Source: Boswellia sacra (lineage: Eukaryota > Streptophyta > Magnoliopsida > Sapindales > Burseraceae). Taken from it: a DNA stretch of 64,000 nt. Shown here in pieces: positions 35,169 to 45,567 of the stretch. The notes under the pieces are model-generated. The model saw only the letters and a program-made list of their open reading frames with translations. It had not been told where the DNA came from and did no database searches. The DNA lies in the NCBI GenBank assembly GCA_013180625.2, contig SNVD02009787.1:310001-374000 (forward strand), given 5' to 3'. How positions within the stretch are numbered: the first letter of the stretch is position 1; every line of letters begins with the position of its first letter. Both the position numbers and the translations under genes were made by a program.

Positions 35169-35690
35169 AATAAACATGCAAAATATGCCATTTCTGCATT
35201 TCTATAATAGGATCAAAATAAACATGCAAAATATGCAAATAAAGAAGAAAATTATTGAGAAATACCTTACTTGTTTTTGCAGGAAATCAAATAATTGGAA
35301 CTGAAAATAAGATTAAAGAAACTGCAAAAATTAGATCAACACAACAGATGAATAAGACTATTTTTATTAAAGAGTTGAAATACAAAACAAGAGAAAGGAC
35401 TTAGCTGGTTTATTTAGCCAATGCCTTTCTTTTTCGTACAAGAGTGCTTATATAGACTTGAGACACGGACTTGAAACCATTACAAATCTATAGTCATTAT
35501 AACTTACTATTTACTTTTGACTAAATACAAAACATAATAATTCTTTCTTTTTGACAATGGTTATCAACATATACTATTCTTGATAAGAGTAAGAATACGT
35601 GGAGGCTTGAATAACACATGCTTGATTTACTTTTCCACCGATCTTCTAGAAGGATTTGGATAAGATAAGAATGCTTGTCTTTATCCCTTT
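35169..35690 (-). promoter_or_regulatory. Viral intergenic region: promoter and poly(A) signal
   Basis: Follows the last viral stop codon (about 35,691) on the minus strand. A good TATA box, TATATAAG, lies at 35,447-35,454, about 240 bp downstream of the last ORF. AATAAA follows 30-40 bp later (35,409-35,414) and again at 35,363-35,368, the pararetroviral pattern of a poly(A) signal just after the start site. GATA-type words (TTATCTTATCC) are upstream of the TATA box. A 22-bp direct repeat (AAAATAAACATGCAAAATAT..) occurs at 35,167-35,188 and 35,215-35,236, right at the join to the coat gene. Activity is inferred only. Confidence 0.65.
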
Positions 35691-35692
35691 AC

Positions 35693-36408
35693 AGATCAAA
35701 AGGGTCTTGAGAAAATGGTCCACCATACGGATCCTGATTTGGATTTTCTGGAGTAGTGTCTGATGAGCTGTCTGAAATATGTTGAATAATTGTTGCCATC
35801 AGTTGCTTGAGTTGTTCACTTTTTGACTTCTTCTTTTTGGAACTTTTTGATGAAGTTGATTTGTCTTGAGTTTGGGCTTCTACTTTGGATGGAGTATTGG
35901 GCTTGATTGTTATTTCTTTGGGCTTAGCTTGTGATTGAATAGGCTTTTTCCCGGATTTTAGCCAGTTTTAAATACTTTGGGCTGAACATCTTGAAATATC
36001 ATACTTGTCCCACCACTTAATTCTAAATTCTCTAACTAATGATAAATAACAGTTTGAATAATAAGGTTCAATGGTATAAGACCAGGATATAATCCAAGGA
36101 ATTTGGAAATCTATATGAAAACTAATTTGTTGAACATAAGGTTGGTCTGGAGTAGAATGTTTTTTATAATAAGAGAAAGAGAGTTGATTAATTTGTTCTG
36201 GATAAATTGCAGAATTGGGTCCTAGATAGTACCACCATTCTAAGAACCAGGATGGGTAAAATTTTTGACACCTATTATTAAAATGAATAAACCATGAATG
36301 ATCAAAAGTTCTAAGATAAAACATATTGAACCAAGCTTTTTGTTAATCTACATAATTGTAACCATTAGGATCATAAGGAATTGAAAAGGAAACATTAGTC
36401 CAAATAGA
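35693..36408 (-). pseudogene. Viral 3' ORF, unrecognised function
   Basis: Two open stretches of one frame, 36,324-35,968 and 35,964-35,693, separated by an in-frame stop at about 35,965; another stop lies upstream near 36,344. The first is Trp/Tyr-rich (HSWFIHFNNR, WYYLGPNSAI, FRIKWWDKYD). The second is a low-complexity Lys/Ser tail (SSKSSKKKKSKSEQ) ending QDPYGGPFSQDPFDL. Similar Trp-rich ORFs accompany this type of viral relic in other plant genomes as I recall, but I know no function for it. Confidence 0.6.
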
Positions 36409-36945
36409 TTAAGTACTGAATTCTCTAGGGGTTTTGACTTTCTTAATTTTACAAGTTGAATAAGATATTTGATCAGGATTTTTATGGTTTTTGTGATAGA
36501 CTAATTCTACACTATCAGTATCAACTAAAATTAACTCATAAAATTGACGATTTTTGGAAGGATTATCGGTAATATATTGACAATCTGGAAGAAATAATCT
36601 TTGAGTAAGAGATTTTAATTCAGCTAAAGAGAATGACTTGGTGTATTGAGTAAATTGAAGATGTTGACGTTGACTCTTAGTAACATAATTGGACTTTTGA
36701 GTAGATGAACTTATCTGAGTAGATGACCCAGTAGCTATCTGAGTATTGGGTTGGGTAGATGACCCAGATACAGCTTGGGAAAATGACAGAGGTGGATATT
36801 CAGCTAAAGCTGAATAAGTATTTGCAATGGAGACTTGGCCCACACCTGCAACTTGAATGGATTGAGTTGTTTTAGCTAAGACATAGTCACTGGCCTTCAT
36901 AATCTTTTTGTCTAATATTTTGACCAAGTGTTTCACTCTTTGATA
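36409..36945 (-). pseudogene. Viral polyprotein C-terminal extension
   Basis: Open for about 175 codons downstream of RNase H. The first residues (HLVKILDKKIMKASDYVLA) continue the RNase H tail; the rest has a Ser/Thr/Gln-rich linker (SSTQISSSTQKSNYV) and then a compact segment (SLAELKSLTQRLFLP, ELILVDTDSVELVYH). No known catalytic motif. Stops at 36,409. Its position after RNase H suggests a C-terminal product of the polyprotein or a read-through ORF. Confidence 0.6.
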
Positions 36946-38416
36946 TTGTCCTGTAGAAATTCTCTTGTTAAGAAATCTGGAATAGAATTATTTTCTCCTT
37001 TGATAAATTCAATTTCAAAATCAAATACGGATAAAATTGCTTGCCATCTTGCAAAAATTTATTTAGAAACTAGATTTTTAACATCTTTTTGTAAAACTTC
37101 TTTTGCAGATTTACAATCAATACGAAGTAAAAACATTTTATTGAATAAATCATCTTGAAATTTAGTAATGCATAAAACAATAGATAAAATTTCTTTTTTA
37201 ATAGTTGAATAATTCTTTTGTGCATTGAGCCATAATCCTGAATGATACCTAACTAATTCTTCCTTACTTGACTCTGGTATTTTTTGCTTAAGAATACCCA
37301 CATATCCTATTTTAGAGGCATCTGTTTCTACAATCATAAAGGCATCAGGGTGTGGAATTCCTAGACAAGGAAGTGTTTTGACCTTTTCTTTTAGAATTTT
37401 GATTATCTTAGTATGTTCATTCATCCATGGTAAAGGATTCTTTTGAAGTCTTTGGTATAAAGGTTTGCATAATTTTCTAAGATTTGGAAAGAAATCTGAA
37501 ACATAATTTAAAGATCCTAAGAATCTCTGTAATTGATTTTTATCTTTAATTTCATCTGGGAATATGTCAGTAAATTCTATTGATCTTTGAACAGGTTTTA
37601 TTGTTCATTGATATATGTCATATCCTAAAAATCTTATTTTTGTTTGAAATAATTTCATTTTGGAGGCAGAAATTACTAAACCATTTTTCTTGACTATATA
37701 AAATAATGTTTTTAAATGCTTAAAATGTTGTTCTATAGCTTCAGAAAAGACTAATATGTCATCTATACAAACAATAATGAATTTTCTATAAGGGTTGAAT
37801 ATATCATTCATTATATGTTGAAATTCAGATGGAGCATTTTTTAAACCAAATGGCATTACGTTCCATTCATAATGACCAAATGGTACTGTAAAGGCTGTTT
37901 TATACCTATCTTGTTCCGCTATTTGAACTCGCCAAAATCAACTTTCATATCAAATTTTGAAAATAATATTGCATCATAAAGTCTTTTAACTAAATCTCTT
38001 TTGTTAGGAATAGGATATCTAATCCATTGTAATACTTTGTTTAAAGGTTTATAATTAATTACTAATCTTGGAACTCCTCTTTCTATTTCAGGTTTTTTAT
38101 TGACATAAAATGCAGCACAACTCCAAGGGGATTTTGATTCTCTTATTAATTTTTTATTTAATAAGTCTTTTATCTCTTCTTGGCAATGTTGTAATAATTC
38201 TTGGTTCATTTGTATAGGTCTAGCTTTTGTTGGAATTTGTTTTTCATTAAATTCTTTAATATATGGTAAAGTGACTATATGTTTCTTTCTATTCCAAAAT
38301 TGATTAGGTAAATCTGAACATACCTCCTTTCTAAATTTATTTTCTATTTCTTCTATATCATCTTTAATATTATGTTTTTCTAATTGTTCTTCAATTCTTT
38401 TATATTTAATTTCTTT
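36946..38416 (-). pseudogene. Viral reverse transcriptase-RNase H
   Basis: Replication enzyme of the best-preserved viral copy. In order on the minus strand: RT fingers (IPTKARPIQM, PWSCAAFYVNKK), first catalytic Asp motif (SKFDMK), MPFGLKNAPSEFQ, the DD box reading CIDDILVFS, the thumb (KIRFLGYDI), then RNase H with ETDAS, AQKNYSTIKKEIL and RIDCKSAKEVL, and its C-terminus near 36,990. Inactivating lesions: a frameshift right after the FDMK motif (about 37,937), an in-frame TGA at 37,602-37,604 and an in-frame TAA at about 37,058. The Cys before IDD is unusual where Tyr is the rule. No integrase follows, separating it from Ty3/gypsy elements. Confidence 0.9.
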
Positions 38417-38990
38417 TTAGAGATAATTAATATGATTTTGTTTATTAATTATTAAATTTATTTGTTTAGTTATTGTATTTTGTTGCAATTGGTGAATTTC
38501 TCTAGTATCGATTGATGATAAAAATTTAAAACTTATTTTTGTTCCCATGATTTCTGTATGAATTCCTTGATTATCAACTTTAAATGGATATATTTGTGTT
38601 AGGAATGGAGTACCTAAAATGATATTTTGGCTAAGATTTTTTACTAATATAAATGTTGTTTTAAAACAATATCCTTGATTACATATTTTGACTTTTGATA
38701 ATTTATAATTAATTTCTAGATTCATTCCATTTGTACCTCTTAATTTTTCAGAAGTTTTTTCATAATATTTTGTTGGAATAAGGCCTTCTCTAATACAATT
38801 TTGATCAGCTCCTGAATCTACTAAAGCAATTGCTTCTATTTGTAAGAAATTATGTATATGCAATAATATTCCTATATACCATTTTTGATAATTAATTTTG
38901 TCTATTATTTGTACATAATCTTCTTCTATCCGTGAACTAGAAGCTTGATCATTTTTATTTTGAGATTCAAGTATAGTTAATCTTGTTTGT
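38417..38990 (-). pseudogene. Viral aspartic protease
   Basis: Open frame 38,863-38,417 with the retropepsin-type site ALVDSGADQN at its N-terminal side, NLEINYKLSKVKICNQGY in the body and GTPFLTQIYPF near the predicted flap/second-strand region. It ends at an in-frame TAA (near 38,417) inside the protease-RT linker. Reading upstream, the same frame runs back through SSRIEEDYVQI into the coat gene, so coat, protease and RT were one polyprotein. Very similar to the deleted copy at 33,500-33,857. Confidence 0.85.
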
Positions 38991-40876
38991 GTTTGTAGTT
39001 GTTATAATTGTTGATTTTGAATTTCCTTTTGAATTTCTTTTATTTGTTCTTTTAAATTTCTAATTTCTTGTTGTAATTCTTCCGTAGTAACTTGTTTAAA
39101 TAAGGTTTGTGACGGGTACTTATCCCATATTTTGTTTAAACTAAATGTGTCCGGAGTTTTAATTTTACTTTCTTGTTCTAAAATTTCTTTTAATGTCATC
39201 AAATATTCTCTTTTTATATTAGGATCTTCAATTTTATCTATAATATCTAGTAAAAATTGTTTATCAGTATTTTTGGTGATTACATTAATTTGTTTACAAT
39301 TACATATTCCTTCTATACAACTTAAAGATTCATTACTTTCTGAAGTAGTATCAGTGTCTTGAATATCTAAAATATCTTCTTCACTATTGCTGGTACTAGA
39401 TTCTTGACTAGATTGTTCACTAAATAATAATTTATTGATTTTATTTTTTAATTCATCTTGATCATTTAGAAGTTCATTGACTTTATTTTTCTTTTTACAT
39501 TGTTTTGCCGTATGTCCTGGTTGCCTACAATTCCAGCATACTAATTGTTTATTTGAATAATTCTTCTTAGGTTTATATTTTTTCTTATTTTTCTTGTAAT
39601 ATTGATTATCAAATTGATTTTTATAAAATTTCTTTGATTTTTTCTTATATTTCTTTGAATATGATGGTGGTTTAAGATTCTCATAACCATATTGTTCACA
39701 AAATGAACCCATAGTTTTACCAAAGCTTTCTATTTTTCTTTTCTCTTTTTGTTCTTGACATATTGCTAAACCTTCTTTTTTGATGAAAGCAAATAATTGT
39801 CCATATGTTATATTATTCCAAGGGATTGCACCCTCGTGTTATTTCTGTTAATTTGTTAATTATTTTCTCAGAAAAGAATTTTGGTAATCCCGCAATAAAT
39901 CTCTCTTTCTAGAAAGACTCATTGCAGTTAGTTCTTTTAAATATATTTGTTAAAAATACATCTTTATACCATCTAAAATCTCTTAAGGTTGGACATTTGA
40001 GATTTGTTAAAATTATTTTTGAACTAGTTAATTCTTCTTTAGGATTTCCTATAAAATGCATTGAAATCGTATATATTAATACTTCTACAACATTTTGAGT
40101 TTCTTGAATTGTTACAAATCCATCTTCGTCTTCTACTTGGGTTTTTTCTACATGATTTAGTATAATTTGTTGATTATTAAATCCTATACAATTATCCCAC
40201 CAATATTTTAATGACCCTGTAAAACTTGCTACTAACATTTTAGCGGTTTCATAATCACTTGTCTTATAAGCTTTATATGCAGTAGATGCCATACCCATTT
40301 CTTGTAAAGTATTCATTATTTTATATTCTGATTTTCCATCTATATTCCATTCATAAATTGAATCACCTGAATATTTATTGGAAATAAATTATTTTCTTTC
40401 TTGATACATTAAATCTGGTGGAGTAAGTCTTGGATAGTATGTTCTTGTAGGGACTTGTTTCCCTTTATTCTTTTTAGTTATTTTATTTATTTCATCTATA
40501 TCTTCGGAAGTTGTAATGGATTGATTATCACTTTGTTGATTTTGATCTATAGTATTAATATTATTTGAGGTAGTTGGTAATATTTTAAGTTTTTGATTAA
40601 TTTGATCAATTAAATCTACTTTAGGAAGTTTTACTAGTTGATTATTTGGTTGAACTGTTTTAAATAATTGAGGAGATATATCTTAAGGAAACGTTATAGG
40701 TTGTTTTAATTTAACATTATCTATTTGATCTTCTATTCTTGTAACTTGTTTAGATACAGTATGTAATAATTGATTATTAAAATTATTTTGATCATAAACT
40801 TTTTTAATGTCTCCAAAAGTTGCAGTTTCATTATCTGGCTTATTAGATCCTTTTTTAAATGGAGTTGCTAAAATTT
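38991..40876 (-). pseudogene. Viral coat precursor and N-terminal linker
   Basis: From right to left: a Gln/Asn-rich linker (40,876-40,450, e.g. TATFGDIKKVYDQNN and LPKVDLIDQIN), then TYYPRLTPPDLM and DSIYEWNIDGKSEY, the coat core (GSLKYWWDNCIG, NCESF region), the basic tract, the CCHC knuckle CWNCRQPGHTAKQC (about 39,490-39,531) and the acidic Ser/Glu segment. Stops near 40,391 and 39,912, a 2-bp deletion near 39,835 and a stop near 39,003 break it. Compared with the deleted copy it retains the N-terminal 600 bp or more. The 5' side is cut at 40,877 by the CACTA insertion, so movement-protein sequence should lie beyond that element. Confidence 0.88.
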
Positions 40877-40889
40877 CACTATAAGAAAA

Positions 40890-41400
40890 TTCCCCATATA
40901 TGTTGGTTTTCCACCCTCATATATATGTATACATGCCGGTTTGAATATGACATTTATGGACCCGACGTGTATTCTATACATGCCAGTTGGTCAAACCGAC
41001 ACAAATTTGTGTCAATTCCTTTTTGTCGGTCTCTTGTCTGGTAGAAACCGACATGTATTTGGCTACATAAGATGAGGGTTTAGAACCGACAAGCTGTTCT
41101 AACAGTATGTGAGTGTTAAGAACCGACATATATTTGTTAATAATCGGCTGACTTACGGCCCAACCCAGTAATATATTGTGAGTGTTAAGAACCGACATAT
41201 ATTTGTTAATACTGGGCTGACTCCAGGCCAGCCTAGTAATATATTGTGAGTGTTCAAAACCGACATGTATTCGTTGTTACTGGGCTGAGCCCACTATTAT
41301 ATGTGAGTGTTTAAAACCGACATGTATTTGTTATTAGAAATATATAATACTGGGTTGATACCGGCCCTTTGCTTTGCATCAACCCAATATTATATATATA
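40890..41400. repeat. CACTA subterminal repeats (AACCGACAT motif)
   Basis: At least five strong copies of RAACCGACATRTATTTG at about 41,046, 41,121, 41,190, 41,257 and 41,313, plus weaker and inverted copies (GTCGGT, GCCGGTTT) at 40,937-41,090. They sit in partial tandem units of 65-70 bp that also contain AATATATTGTGAGTGTT and TACTGGGCTGA. In CACTA elements such arrays are the binding sites of the TNP1/TNPA-type protein. Confidence 0.85.
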
Positions 41401-42058
41401 TATATATAAATGAGACAGTGAGGGAGCAAAATATATTTTAAATATTATTTTGCTGTAAAATGATGGGAGATGAAATTGTTGGAACATGTTATGAGCCCTA
41501 TTGCAAGCTTCAAAGTGTCAAACACATTGCAATACAATACAGATTTTAGGGTTATCCATCATCAACTCATTATATTTCCTCAACCATAAATGACAAGGGC
41601 AGAAATTTCAACTAAAGGGAAAAGTCAAGCACAAAATTGTATGAAAGAAGTTGCACATGCAACACGTTTCTCTGCCATAATCTAACCAGCAAAATAAGAC
41701 AATCAAACCTCCAAATTACAACCTTCAACAATTTAACATAAATACCATTTTACACCACAGCAATTGCAAGAATTGGAAACTACTTTCAAGCTGAAAGAAT
41801 TAAAGACCTTTCTTTATTTATGTTCTGCATTATATTCTCTATAGAGCCATGTTGACGGATGAGCTTTAAAGTAGTCTATCCACCAATACCTACATTGGGA
41901 TATTTATAAAAGAGAAGAAAAAAAAAAGAGCTTTAATTATTGTATTTTAAATCAATAATTCTCAAAAACAGAAAAGAACAGACTAACACTGACTCTAAAT
42001 AAAATCCCGTGTAGCTCGAATGCTATCACAATAATCACAACCCGAAAGTATACACAAG

Positions 42059-42345
42059 TCAATAAATTGGTCCATAGTAAGATTCAGTTTCTCCAAAATT
42101 TGAAAGAAAATCATCCTTAGAACAATGAAATAAACACTCAAGCAACCAAATCGTGTTCAATGTACCTTTGCCACTTCAAACTCCATGACAGACACTTTTC
42201 TTGAACTAGGATCCATCAAATGGTGAAGAAATCTGGGAGCGCCAAAAGTTATGAGTCCATATCTTCAAAAGCCACTGCATAAACCTGAAACATAGCAGAA
42301 GTTTGGATCAAATTTATCAGCAATCATTTGCCATGGACAGCTTTT
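42059..42345 (-). pseudogene. Captured FEN1 exon, duplicate copy with 1-bp deletion
   Basis: Second copy of the FEN1 exon block described at 42,591-42,880. The exon itself is 42,166-42,284 (119 bp), flanked by the same TTTCAG acceptor and GTACAT donor. It lacks one base in the codons after EDMDS, which brings an immediate stop, so this copy cannot contribute a FEN1 peptide. Flanking intron sequence (TCAATAAATTGGTCCATAG, AATCATCCTTAGAACAATG) is duplicated with it, so it is a genomic duplication of about 285 bp at an offset of about 532 bp. Confidence 0.88.
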
Positions 42346-42590
42346 GAAAACCCGTGGAAGGGTACAATTCACTTCTTAAAAGAAGCTGAATGTATAAATC
42401 TAACTTCTGAAATAAAGACATTGCAGAAGATGGAGTTAAGATATATGAAAAGAACAAAGTAAATGATGTCATTTGAAGATATTTTAAGAATGATCATATA
42501 TAAGAAAGAAAGAATGATCATATATGAGAAGATGAGTACTTTTAAAAAGCTGAAATCTGAAAGAAATAAACACTCAAGCAAAATCTGAGT

Positions 42591-42880
42591 CAATAAATTG
42601 GTCCATAGTTTATGATACATTTTCTCCCAAATTTGAAAGAAAATCATCCTTAGAACAATGAAATAAACACTCAAGCAACCAAATCGTGTTCAATGTACCT
42701 TTGCCACTTCAAACTCCATGACATGCACTTTTCTTGAGCTAGGATCCATCAAATGGTGAAGAAATCTGGGAGCACCAAAAGTTAGTGAGTCCATATCTTC
42801 AAAAGCCACTGCATAAACCTGAAACACAGCAGAAGTTTGGATCAAATTTATCAACAATCACTTGCCATTACTCACAAGAA
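42591..42880 (-). pseudogene. Captured FEN1 (flap endonuclease 1) exon
   Basis: The exon 42,699-42,818 is exactly 40 codons, in phase 0, with acceptor TTTCAG and donor GTACAT. It encodes [20 protein letters not shown] and ends [14 protein letters not shown], which I recognise as the internal XPG-I region of FEN1, the structure-specific nuclease that removes 5' flaps in Okazaki-fragment maturation. The EDMDS acidic cluster belongs to the metal-binding site and is kept. Only this exon and one at 44,297 remain, so it cannot make the enzyme. It lies downstream of PAP-phosphatase exons on the same strand inside the CACTA element. Confidence 0.9.
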
Positions 42881-44206
42881 TACCAACTGACAGGAATATG
42901 ATTCTTCGTTCAGCTAGATCTGCGGCAAAATCAAGTTGAATCCCTTTCCAGTCGCTAACCTGATAAAATGGTGTTAGTCTTTTGAATGTTTATTGAAAAT
43001 GAATGTACTTATATTACTTCTTCAAGAAAACAGATACAAACGTTATGATTATGGTACAGAGTTGAAAACTGTAGACTTTTCCATGAACAAGAACTTGGCC
43101 AGAGTAATACAAAGCCAAGATGTTTTAAGCATTCCAAATTACAACTATATAAGGAAGAAAATTTGAGATTTAATTGTTTTCCTACAAGATGTACTAGGTA
43201 AAATATAATTGAACAGAAAGGTGGGATTAAGATGGTATTCTTAGTGTTGATAGAGACCATCCATAGAGGAGGTAATGTATGGCATATAACATATTATAAG
43301 TATCACATGCTGATTTAACTAGCTACATAACATAATTCATATTCCAGAATATATATCCATAATTCAATTTCCCAATATGCATAACACAAAAATCACACAA
43401 AAGTATCCAAAAACCGTGCTAGTTTAGAAAAAATTCAATTAAGATCACCAACCTTTCCTCCTGCTTCATGCACACATATCACGCCAACAGCATGATCCCA
43501 AGCCTAAATTACAAGTACGATCACATTCAATTCCAGCTACACCAACTTTTATTGCTTATTCAAACAAAAATCAACACAATACCTTTATAATAGTTTGAGC
43601 TCTTTGTCGAAGAATGAATACCGATGCCTTACCTGAAGCCACCATCAAATACTTGCATAAACTGCATTGAAACAAGACAACTGTATCATGCAGATGTTAA
43701 AAAGATTGTCGATCCACAAATGAGCCTGCTAACTAAATTCTGATCATAAAGAGATTACAGTGATAAATTTGAAACTAGAAACGACCTTATACTTTGACAA
43801 GATACAAAGCACTATATCCAAGACAAACAGTGCACCGCACTTTATCCATCTATGCTTTTTCAAGTAATAAGTGTGTTAAGTGCATTGCCATGTTATTTAA
43901 TATCCGAATGTAAAGCTTGTTATATATACTTCTAATGATTTGAACAACATTAAACCTTCCACAACATTGGGGCAAAAGAACAATTTCATTATCTCCAACA
44001 CTATCAGCATCAGTTGTTGCATTAAATAATGTTGATAGTGGTAGTGAATCCCATGGTTGACTCTCTGGAATACAAAAGTATGCTTCATGTACTGAGCAGC
44101 AGCTATCAACAAAGCATCTGCTCCAACAATCAGATGTTTTCGCTGAGATATCCAGCATACCCGACAACCCCTTTGTCCATGTCCCACAGCCAACATGAGC
44201 AACCAT
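42858..44206 (-). pseudogene. Captured HAL2-like PAP phosphatase exons
   Basis: Four exons with intact splice signals: about 44,206-43,956 (VAHVGCGTWTKGL, SCCSVHEAYFCIPESQPWDS, ATTDADSVGDNEIVLL), 43,661-43,583 (LCKYLMVASGKASVF), 43,503-43,453 (AWDHAVGVICVHEAGGK) and 42,959-42,858 (VSDWKGIQLDFAADLAERR). The WDHAVG..EAGGK block is the C-terminal metal-site motif of the inositol-monophosphatase superfamily. The whole series matches plant 3'(2'),5'-bisphosphate nucleotidases of the HAL2-like group, which hydrolyse PAP in sulfur metabolism. The N-terminal third with the first metal-binding motif is absent, and the last exon runs into a TGA at 42,858. The next exon downstream is FEN1, so a host gene fragment was joined to another. 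Confidence 0.9.
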
Positions 44207-44296
44207 GATAGACTGGCTTTATTATTAACTAAGACCCATAAGCTTGAATAATTTTCAAGGCAAGACAAAACAAGTGTATGATAACAGCAAAATTAC

Positions 44297-44377
44297 CGTT
44301 TTGCTAGCTCTTGCATTTTCAAATCTGGAGGCTTCCCATAAAAAACATAGACTGGCTTTATTCCAGCTTCAAGAAGC
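44297..44377 (-). pseudogene. Captured FEN1 N-domain exon
   Basis: An 81-bp exon with acceptor AATTAG and donor GTAATT, reading [19 protein letters not shown] and ending QELAKR. This is the FEN1 XPG-N segment around the catalytic Asp of VFDGKPP. Here that Asp codon reads Tyr (VFYGKPP), which would abolish metal binding in a functional enzyme. It lies upstream of the PAP-phosphatase exons, whereas the other FEN1 exon lies downstream of them, so the phosphatase block interrupts a FEN1 fragment. Confidence 0.88.
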
Positions 44378-44984
44378 CTAATTGTACAAGTAAACATACC
44401 TTGCAAATGACTAGAAAAAAGTAGCCAACGCCAACATTCATTTACAAACGAAACTAAATAAAAACTACGCAATAGAAAGATTAAGGAACAGAATGAAATG
44501 AACTAAACTGGTGTCAAAATTTGTAGCAATTACCTAGTAAATTAGCATGTGAATATTAAAACAATTCAGCACTTAATAAGCGTCTCATATATGAGAAGAG
44601 GCAGAATGCTCAAGTGACAGAGGACAACTGTTGTGATGACAAAAAAAATGGCCATCAAAAAGCAAACAATCCCAATGTTTGTCAACTGCTCTGAAATGTT
44701 CATGTGCAAGTACTACCATCAGTGCTCGATTGATCTATGACAAGTCTATTTGCAACATAATACCACCAACAAACAAGACTTTCTTGTAAACATCTCCACC
44801 ATAAACAATTTATACAACATGACTTTTCTATTTTCCTACAATTTCTCAATGACCAAATATGGAAATGATTGAAATGAAAGTTCTTACACAAGTCTCAATT
44901 AAATTAACAAAAACATAAAACACATGATTTAACTACTCACATTTCATTTGCTTATGGCAAAGGAAGATGGATACATACTTCATG

Positions 44985-45050
44985 AAGCAAATCCTTGCTG
45001 ATCCCTTCCAAAATCAATTTGCATGCATCACTACCACTGCATAAGCTGAA
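44985..45050 (-). other. Exon-like fragment, unrecognised
   Basis: A stretch with a TTTTCAG acceptor near 45,050 and a GTATGT-like donor near 44,983 reads CSGSDACKLILEGISKDLLH. It looks coding but I do not recognise the source gene. Its position upstream of the FEN1 exon suggests another captured piece. Confidence 0.35.
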
Positions 45051-45567
45051 AAAGCTATTATAGTAGCAAACAAAAGTTAAATGGTGCATAACCATGCAAC
45101 TAAATACATAGAAACATCATATTAGAGCTATGAAATTATATCAAAAAGATGAAGGCAAAACTTACCAAGCTGGGTTGTTTAGAAAGTAAAATGATAAAAG
45201 ATCAAGTTAATGAATGACAGATTCAACATATAAACATCAACTTTTGTTTGCTACTATGTCATAATCTTTCATCCATTGACAAAAAAGAACATTATACATT
45301 AGACTTCATCAAGTTTTGATGTCCCAAAAACTATACAATTTAGGTCATTTAGCCACCAACTAACTTGCATGGATAACGCCTTCCAAAATAATCCCAAAAA
45401 CTACTCCAGGAGGTATTCCTAATCAACGCACACAAAAAACGGCTGTTGACACTCTTTCTTGTTTTGTGAGTTGTTGTCAGCAAGCTATATACAATTTCCA
45501 AAAAGTTACATACACAACTATCCACACACATGTTAACTCCTTCAATCTGCAAAATTAAAATGTCATG

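Larger units (their letters stand above)
30669..40876. mobile_element. Endogenous pararetrovirus locus (Caulimoviridae), rearranged
   Basis: Order along the minus strand from right to left: linker, coat with zinc knuckle, protease, RT, RNase H and 3' ORFs (40,876-35,693); promoter region (35,690-35,169); a deleted copy starting inside the coat gene (35,168-33,048); 5' leader and movement-protein start (33,047-31,980). Then comes an inverted, plus-strand copy (30,669-31,975). The protein set (30K-type movement protein, CCHC coat, DSG protease, RT-RNase H, no integrase, no LTR) identifies a caulimovirid relic. The genus is not assignable by eye. Every copy has stops, frameshifts or deletions. 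The right side is cut by a CACTA insertion at 40,877. Confidence 0.9.

Noticed and set aside
34119..39362. Plus-strand frames within the viral locus
   Set aside because: They are antisense shadows of the coat gene, duplicated because the coat gene is duplicated.
30669..40876. Ty3/gypsy LTR retrotransposon
   Set aside because: RT-RNase H and CCHC are present, but there is no integrase and no LTRs. Movement-protein-like and intergenic promoter regions fit a caulimovirid instead.
30669..40876. An intact, expressible viral genome
   Set aside because: Every copy has stops, frameshifts or deletions, the movement-protein gene is broken in all visible copies, and no tRNA-Met primer site was found.
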